NCBI GenBank assembly: GCA_017591395.1
Contig: WEDG01002017.1
Coordinates: 62,001 to 126,000 of the forward strand
Source: Schistocephalus solidus
Lineage: Eukaryota > Platyhelminthes > Cestoda > Diphyllobothriidea > Diphyllobothriidae
Direction: 5' to 3'
Length of the DNA: 64,000 nucleotides
Shown: positions 49,401-57,900 of the stretch, piece by piece
Layout: the number at the start of each line of letters is the position of its first letter
Numbering within the stretch: position 1 is the first letter of the stretch
Made by a program: the position numbers and the translations under genes
Notes under the pieces: generated by a model
Database searches by the model: none
Told to the model about the DNA's origin: nothing
What the model saw: only the letters and a program-made list of their open reading frames with translations

Positions 49401-51885
49401 TCTGATTGCGGGGTAGAGGAGAGAGTGAGATCGACGGCTCAGCGCATTTCTCCTCACTATAACAATCAAGAGCACTTGAAACTATCACGGTGCGCTTAAA
49501 GCCGTGGCTTTGAAGGTTGAAAACTGACGGGATAACACGGAACGCGTGGTCAGCCCATTGTGTGTTACATGTGGAGTTTCTGACTGGCGGACTGAGATTC
49601 AGGCTGCAATGGTTCCTTCTTTATGCGGCCTCTATGACGCTAACACTCCGTGGAATCTGAGCCAGGTGTGGCGACACGCCCAGGGGTGGCTCCGGCCACG
49701 CCAGCCACCTGTGCCCTCTCCCATCTCCGGTCTTCTTGACTCTGTCATGACACCGGGCTCAGGTGGGGAGGAGGAGAGAGTGCGGTAGATGCAGCGCAAG
49801 TCTATTATCACTTTAAACTAAAGCACGCGCAAGACACCGTCCCTGCAACACCCTTCCGTAGAGCCTACGGTGGACAGCGTCGAAATCGACTTTCGATCTG
49901 TCATGTGTGGATAAGTGCCACGTGGTCGGATCTGGGTTGACGGAGGCGATAAGTCGGCCGAAATATGACAGAAACATACTCACGGCAGCGACCGTGATGA
50001 CACCGAGGAGCTCTGGATATGCGCGGGGTGCGAAACAGGTTTCCTTAACTCCAAAACCACATAGGCGCAGAAGGGAGTAAGATATGCGAGGTCTTCAGAG
50101 TAGAGGTAGTGAAAAAGTACGCAGTGGTTTAATAACCCCACAACTCTCCACCTGCTGCCACTTAATGGACTGGCCACTGCAACTTAACAAGCAGTCTGCG
50201 CAACTAAAAGCCGACTTGGGGCGCGAACTAACCGACAGTTGGACGCACAATAGCGGAGGACATGAAAGAAAGCAAAAAAACGAGGATGATGAGGAGGAGG
50301 AAAACGCACGTTTGATGGTCCTTGCACTCGACTACCTTGCCGAATGTGCCCTCGCCCAGCGTTCGGAGGATTTCGTCTAGCAAAAAAAAATAGGCAGGTG
50401 AGGCACGACAGCGAAAAAAACAGGAAACTTAACAACCAGATAAGATGTACATTTGGTGATGTCGGAACTAATTGTGCGCGGGTTAAGGAAGGTCGGTGCG
50501 CTGTACGCAAGGATAGCAAAGCAAGGGCTAAGGGTATCCTGGTAAGGAGCTGGTCTAGCATAAAGGTAAAAATATCTAACAAGGATCGGGTATTCGGACA
50601 ACATGCCACCTGTAGATAACGAGAAAGGCCTTCTTGTGCGCAAAAAAGCGTCAGAATTCAGCCAGTTAAACTGTCGCGAAGGATGAGGTCAACTGTCTCC
50701 TTCACAGGGTGCGTGCGGAACGCGCAAATTAGTGGAACAGACTAGCAGAGCGTCTACCGTACCCTCTCTCTCTATCCTCAGACATCAGACTCGATGACAG
50801 GAGACAGTGTCAAGATGACCGGAAATTGGCGTGCGCACGGTGGCTGGAAAAGCGAAACAGCCCGTCCAGGCGTGCCACACACAGGACCCGATACCTTACA
50901 CGAGCAACCAGGTTTTGACAAGTAGCAGCTCAAATCCCACATGACAGTTCGACCGTCGTAGTCCGACGATGTCCACCGTATGCTCCATGGGAAAGTGGAG
51001 CAGGGACGGTGACTTGCACGTGATTTAGTTTAAAGTGATAGTAGACTTGCGCTGCATCTACCGCACTCTCCTCCTCCCCACCTGAGCCCGGTGTCAAGAC
51101 AGAGTCAAAGAAGACCGGAGGCGGGAGAGGACGCAGGTGGCTGGCGCGGCTGGGTCCCCATAAGTCCCTAGCCGCCCCTAGGCGCGCCACCCACACCTCC
51201 ATGTTCGGCATTTGTTATGGGAGCGCAACCCGAATAACGCCTGCCGTGGCCTAATGTGGCCCCCGTGTTGGTCCAACGCATCTACCACGTGGCCCGTTTA
51301 AAGGGGCACTCAAATCCCACATACACACACACGCACGCACTATTTCTACCGTCGTTTTCGACTATGTTGACCGTATACACTACAGCAGGTTGGTGTAGGG
51401 ACGGCGACTTGCGAGCATCTACCTCACTCTCTGATCCACTCCCCCATCTGGACCCAGTTTCAAGATAGAGATAAGAATACCTAGCCCCAACAATATCTAC
51501 AGGGCTGACTGGGAGCTCTAGCACATCAGCGAGAGTACCAATTTGCCGTGTCAGACAGAAGTTTTCAAGAACAAGCTAAGTTCTTAAAGACCACCGGTAC
51601 ACACGACGCACATTTCGACATTGCACGCGGTAGATATGAAAGTGTGGTGTTTACCGATATGGCTAAGGTACACTGATGTTCCACTGTTCCTTGGAGCTCA
51701 CTTTAGAGCCCTCGCGGGCAGTCGCATAGCGACTTGAGATATATTTTGATAAGATGGAACCGACAAAGACAAGGGAGACCGGAATGGCCATTTCTGGCTT
51801 ATTAGCCGTCATCAACCAGTCATACCCAATCCCTGGTGTGGATCACCCGAGATTCGGTTTCATTTGCCTTTGTCGCTTCCATCTT

Positions 51886-51942
<57 letters not shown>

Positions 51943-54900
51943 CCGGTAGCTGGCAGGCGGGCGGACAAATGGGATCGAGTGAGATCCTAACCACATCAGT
52001 GAGTGATACGCACTTGTTTGACTTGTTTATGTACCTCACTGCACAAGGCATATGACGTACTGATGATCGGTAATGACCGTGAAACAGCTGTCTGCGTCTT
52101 GCCTGTTGCACCATTAGCAACATATTTGTGCTATATATGTGGTACGTGTCCTATGACACAACGTTCGTTTATTGCCGGTAGCTAGCTGGCAGGCGGGCGG
52201 ACAAATGGGATCGAGTGAGATCCTAACCACATCAGTGAGTGATACGCACTTGTTTGACTTATATATATATATATATATATATATGACCATAAAAAGTCAT
52301 GTCCGAATCATCTGACTCCATGTCCTGCAGTTAATAATTTCAGAAATTATTTTCCCGATTATTCTCTGGAGTCCATATACCAGAAACCGCATAGAGAACG
52401 CTGGGGGACCCACTGAGGAGCCGAACCCCTCGTTGCTGTGTAACGCAGCAGCAGAAACATCGACGAAACACGTGTCTGGGCTTTTAGCTAGTATCTATGT
52501 CGGAAGTACGGTATAACGTCTTTGCCATATAAGATTCATACTACTTGTAGTACTACTTGTTTGTAGAATGGGCATTACGTGGTTATTCCACAGTGGTTCA
52601 TTGTCTTCGACCCAAATGTTCATTGAAATTTCGGGTCTGACCCTAAAAAGTCATGTCCGAATCACCGGACTCCATGTCCTGCACTTACTAATTTCAGAAA
52701 TTATTTCCCTGATTATTCTCTGGAATCCATCTAACAGAAACCGCATCGAGAACGCTGGGGGACCATATTGTATACTTTACAAGCAACATTAATTAATGGA
52801 CACATATGATGCTTTACAAATGGATGTTTCACAGTCTTAAAAATTTTGCAAAAATAAATTTCCAAAAACCGAAAAATAATTTTTCCTGAAGTATAAATGT
52901 TGAAGAAGATATAAGTTGATACCAAATAAGTACTAGACGGAATATTTATTGTGCATGAATTCTATAAAATATATCTGAATTTCAAGGGCATGGAAAATCA
53001 ATGGGAAAATGCATTCTATGTAAGAAGTCATTATTAAGAGAATTCAGTCTTTTCAAACCGGCATCCTGAGGATAACGCTTTATGATAATTACTGTTACAA
53101 CCTTACTTATGTAATCTTTTGAAATTTAAAAGACATTTCAGCATCTTAAAAAAGACAGGAAATTATCTGGGAGATATATAACTTTTATTGCCTATGTTTA
53201 TCGCGGCTGGGTCCCCCCCAGCTAGTCGTCAGAGTATGGGTGTCTACGCAAGGATTTTAAGGTCGGCCGATGCTTGAGCCCATAAGTGTCAAGTGCATCT
53301 AGTTATTACTTTCGGACTAGCTATGCTCGTTCGAAACAGTCTTTAAGAAATTTTGTCTGCAATGTCTACAATGCCGATTAATACACTTTTCACCTCAATC
53401 TCAACTGTATGGAATGCACGGCCTTTACTTATTGGACAGGTACCAACAATTAGAGGGATTCTCCCACGCATGGCCACCTGGGATAAATGGTTGCGTCTGC
53501 CAGCCGCGACCTGATGTTCCTTTACAGGCGTAGAGACAGATTTCCCCGTTTGGTCACAATAGACGACATCACAAGTGGAACACGAAATTTTGCAGATAAC
53601 CCCCTGACGTTTCGAACTCCCAGCTTAGCCAATCGTCAAGGGCAAGCGATACAGTGCAGGTTGGTTGAAAGTCGACCACACCTTCGCGGGAGTGAGACCC
53701 TGACCCACGTCAGTAAATTGTCCTAGCAGCGCTCGACAAGCTGACAAGGTCAGATTTTGAATGGCACACCCGGTCATCTTAGCGGGCCAAACCGCCAGGC
53801 CTGGTTGAAGGTGAAGCTGCGCTCCAGGCAGAAGAAATGAGTGGTGACCGCGGTAAGTTTGTTCGTTTGAATCAGTGGGAGGTTCAGTTCATCCATCCTC
53901 GCCTGGATCCGGGTATGGTATCACGTGCAACTGCCCCCGAATAAGACAATAAGGAAAAGGTCGAGAGCAATTAGAAAAGGTAGGGACGACCGACTAGTCC
54001 ACCGAATGACGAAGTGGAACTCAACAGGCACGCTGACCTTATTTCGGAGGCGAACGTCATGCAAAACCATCCACGGAAGATGAATAGCAAACAGATACGT
54101 ACGGGCTATAACACAAGGCAGGCGATGAGGATGAATAATTTTAGGTCAGAATTTCTAGTAAGCTAGCCATAAAAATGCTAGTCTGGTGTTCCTGACCAAC
54201 AGTAGTCAACTCGGGCAAAGAGTTCGAAGTAAACTGTCGAGTGCAGAGAACACACACACACACACACACAGTGCATATGAGCGCAGCATGTACTATATGT
54301 TTTGTTTATCCGCAGTACTAAATGACGACATCACCTGGGTTACACTGTTAATTGTTGGTCCCATTATCAAACTAGTGGATTTATCGATCAATTAGAACGC
54401 AATGCATGGGCGTGATCTTCAGGCCGTTAGCCACGGCTGCGCGAACTTGCATCGGTCGATCTAGGTGAAGACACCGACGTGGCCATCGGGCTGGGTGTAA
54501 GTGGCGTCCAAGTGGCGTCTCCTTAGGCACGCTGTGGGGTTTCGGATAAGCAGGTGGTTGCCGAAAATCTTGATTATTTTCAGAAGCAAAGTGCACTCGT
54601 TTCTCCTCACCCTCTCCAAACACAACATAAATTTGATTTTAAGGCTGATAAGCACGAGGACGACCTGCGCCCAGCCGATTCAAACTGATTTTGCATTTCC
54701 CTTAAAGCCCGCGGGTTCGGTTTTAATCACCCCTACCTGCTCTGCTTGCTTTTTACATGCTTACCTGCTTCCCCATTCAGCCCTACCCATAAAACTCCAT
54801 TTACCACGGTTTACGTCGGACAATTTGCCTTGCCTGCAATGTCCTCAGTGGTTCCGGCTATTGCGCTTCCACCAAAACTGGATCAGCTAAAAACTTGGAT

Positions 54901-57900
54901 CTACACGGTTCAGCAAAACCTTCGGTATTCGGCGTCCGTCGCTGAAGAAGAGAATGAGTTCAGTTATCCAGGTTTGCTGTCGCAAATCATCCTGACGCAT
55001 AGTGAGGTACAATACGTGATATCATCGCGGCTGGCTGGATCAGGCATCATCGCAACCGTAACAAGTACAAAAACATCAAAAATCGACTAGGGACACGTGC
55101 ATATTTTGATTGCTGAGCCGTTTGAGAGTTGGGTCAAACCGGCTTGTATGCAGTATGAACTTAAAAAGAAACATCGACTAACAACCTTAATTAATTAAGG
55201 AAATATATAGGATTACCAAGGTTGGATTAATTTACGTGTCACGGCTTCCTGTTATTTCATAAAAATCCAAGCCACCACACGCAGAAAAAAACGATTAAAT
55301 AGTTAACGTTAATGGTCGTCTACCGAGGAAATTATTTTTTTTCAGTTCACCCTTATTACTTCAAACAGATTTGCGAGATGTCGCGTCAATCTTGAGCTTC
55401 ATGCAGATATCTGGTACATTGTCAGTAAGAACTCATTACTGTATCCTGCTCAATGTGGTAGCCCTTCGGCTCAAATGTTGACTTTGTACTTCCATCTGAC
55501 ATTTGGTTATCTGAAGTGCTTGTCAAGCTTCCGCCGATGAAACTGACCACGAGCTTATAAATTGAACACCGAGATATCCGCTAACTTCCCCCCTACCGAG
55601 TAATAGTCACAAAGACTATAACAGCAATAAATTAAAAATTAACTAGTTTGTGTTAGCTGAAATCATTCTGCGGAAAGAGCTGTCCCAATTTTTCCATTCA
55701 AGTTTTGCTTTTAGAGGTCCTGTCTGCACAATCTGATGAACCTTTCGCAGGACGTCGAACAGGAGGTTAACTAAAAACCTGGTTTGACACAGTTCGGCAA
55801 GACATGGATTAAGCTATTCAGGTCTGCTGCCGCAAATCGTCACACGTGGAGAGGTACAATACGTGGAATCATCAAGGCCGGCTACATCAAACATGATCGC
55901 AGCCGTAACAAGTACACTCATGTTGCATACATTCTTCAATGATCCGAGTTGCTCGTAGGAAAAATTGTCTGTGCTACTATAGCGCGATTACTACCCTCGG
56001 AGGTATTGGTCAAAAACCATAAACAAATTTAAAATATGTCCACTTTGTTGCGAAAATTAGATCCGAATTAAATAGTGACAGTAAGGCAGCATATAAATCT
56101 TTAATATCGCGTGGGACCGCTACAAAGTAGTCTTCGTTTCCTTTCAAAACACGCCAGCAAGGTTAGTTCAAGTGCACCCTGAAGTAAGTACTGTGCAACT
56201 CCGTGATTTTTCCCCAAAACCTCAACCTTGCTGTCTAACCGAGTCCCCTGGATTTGGTGGGTGTGCGCACCTGTATTCAGATCTACACAATTTTCCTGGT
56301 AATTGACAGGTTCGTGATCGTATTGTTGAAACTGATTCTACTTTGGGTTCAATAATAGGGATCAACCTCACTGCATATCTCTTGTGTATGTAGAAGTACA
56401 TAGTATTGGTACCCTGACACAATACAAAGACCTATGGACCACCACGCTTGTGCTGACGGCGCCCTGCAAATCTGTCCTCATCCATTTGTATTGGATTTTG
56501 CGGTAGTCCATTTAGGTTTGCCCGCCCGGCGACAAACACCCCTTCAGAGTAAACTTCCCGGCAGTAATTGAACCAGTCAACCATAGTATTTGAGGATCTA
56601 CCGGTAAGATCTGGCACGTTGGCTGGTGGCATTCTGTTGCTCCAAAGTACAGTGGTGTCTTCCGTTTAAATCATAAGAATGGAGGAATTCATTCCCCCTT
56701 TCTTACTGATCGCCAGACTACTTTGTTCGTGAACATCAGCGGCTCATCGCATTTACGGCAAAACTATTCCATCATGTCGGTGGATGACGCTACCGCTTCC
56801 ATACTGTGCATCACTTCAGTATAAAACTCTCGTAACAGCACTTTGAAGGTAGTAATCACCCACAATTTTAACTACAAACCACTCTGATCAATGACGGATT
56901 TATGCCACTTGAATGGCCTCAGTTTTAAGTTGGTGGAAGCACAATAGCCGAAACAACTGAGAACATTGCATGTAAGACCGACTGTCCTGCGCGAACCGTA
57001 GTAAGACGGGTTTTTGTGAGAAGGGCAGAATTAGCTACCATTACGCCTTTCCGCACAGCAGAATTGAAGCCCCAGTTAAGAAAGCTTCAAGTTCGAAAAG
57101 GTCAAGTACTCCACAGAGCCCTATGAGGTAAGGCCCTTTGGATGAAACACAATGCATAATCATCCATGATGCCTTATCTACAATAGCAGACGAGTTGCAC
57201 GGAGAAAGAGGCACCAATAGCGCAGCCGTCTATTCTTCGCCAGGGTATCTGCATCATAAGCCAGGGTCTCTTAGAGTGCCTTATATCAGTGTACCCAGGG
57301 CGGAATTAGCTACCATTACGCATTCCCGTATCACAGAGCCCTATGTGTCAAGGACCTTTAGATGGAGCACAATGCATAATCATCCATGATGCCTTATCTA
57401 CAGGAGTAGACGAGTTGCACGGAGAAAAACGCACCAACAGTGAAGCCATCTCCTCTTCGCTAGTCCACTTCGACCGAGCTAGAGTATCAGTGTATGATAA
57501 TCATGCTGCTGGACACAGTGCACTGCCCGGTAAGGGTAACTGCATCATAAGCCGGGGTCTCTTAGAGTTCCCCACTAACACCTTCAAGGAGCGAATTGCC
57601 GCCGACTTAAAGCAATTCCAGGAACTCATCAACGAAATGCTGCAACTATTGGAGGAAATAACTATCCTAAAGGTCTTGGAAGCCATTTAAACGTCACTCC
57701 GCAGACACGACCAAGACCCCTTAAAGTCATGCTAGGCGGCAATAAACAAGTGAAATTAATCCTTTCCAGGCGTTTTAAACTGAAGCATTCACACAAGGGT
57801 GTTTTTTCAGCCGGATTACTCCCCGCTGTACGCATGAAGCGTCGCAAACTAGTCATGGAATTGAGAACACGGAGCGCCAACGGAGAACAGAACCTGTTAA

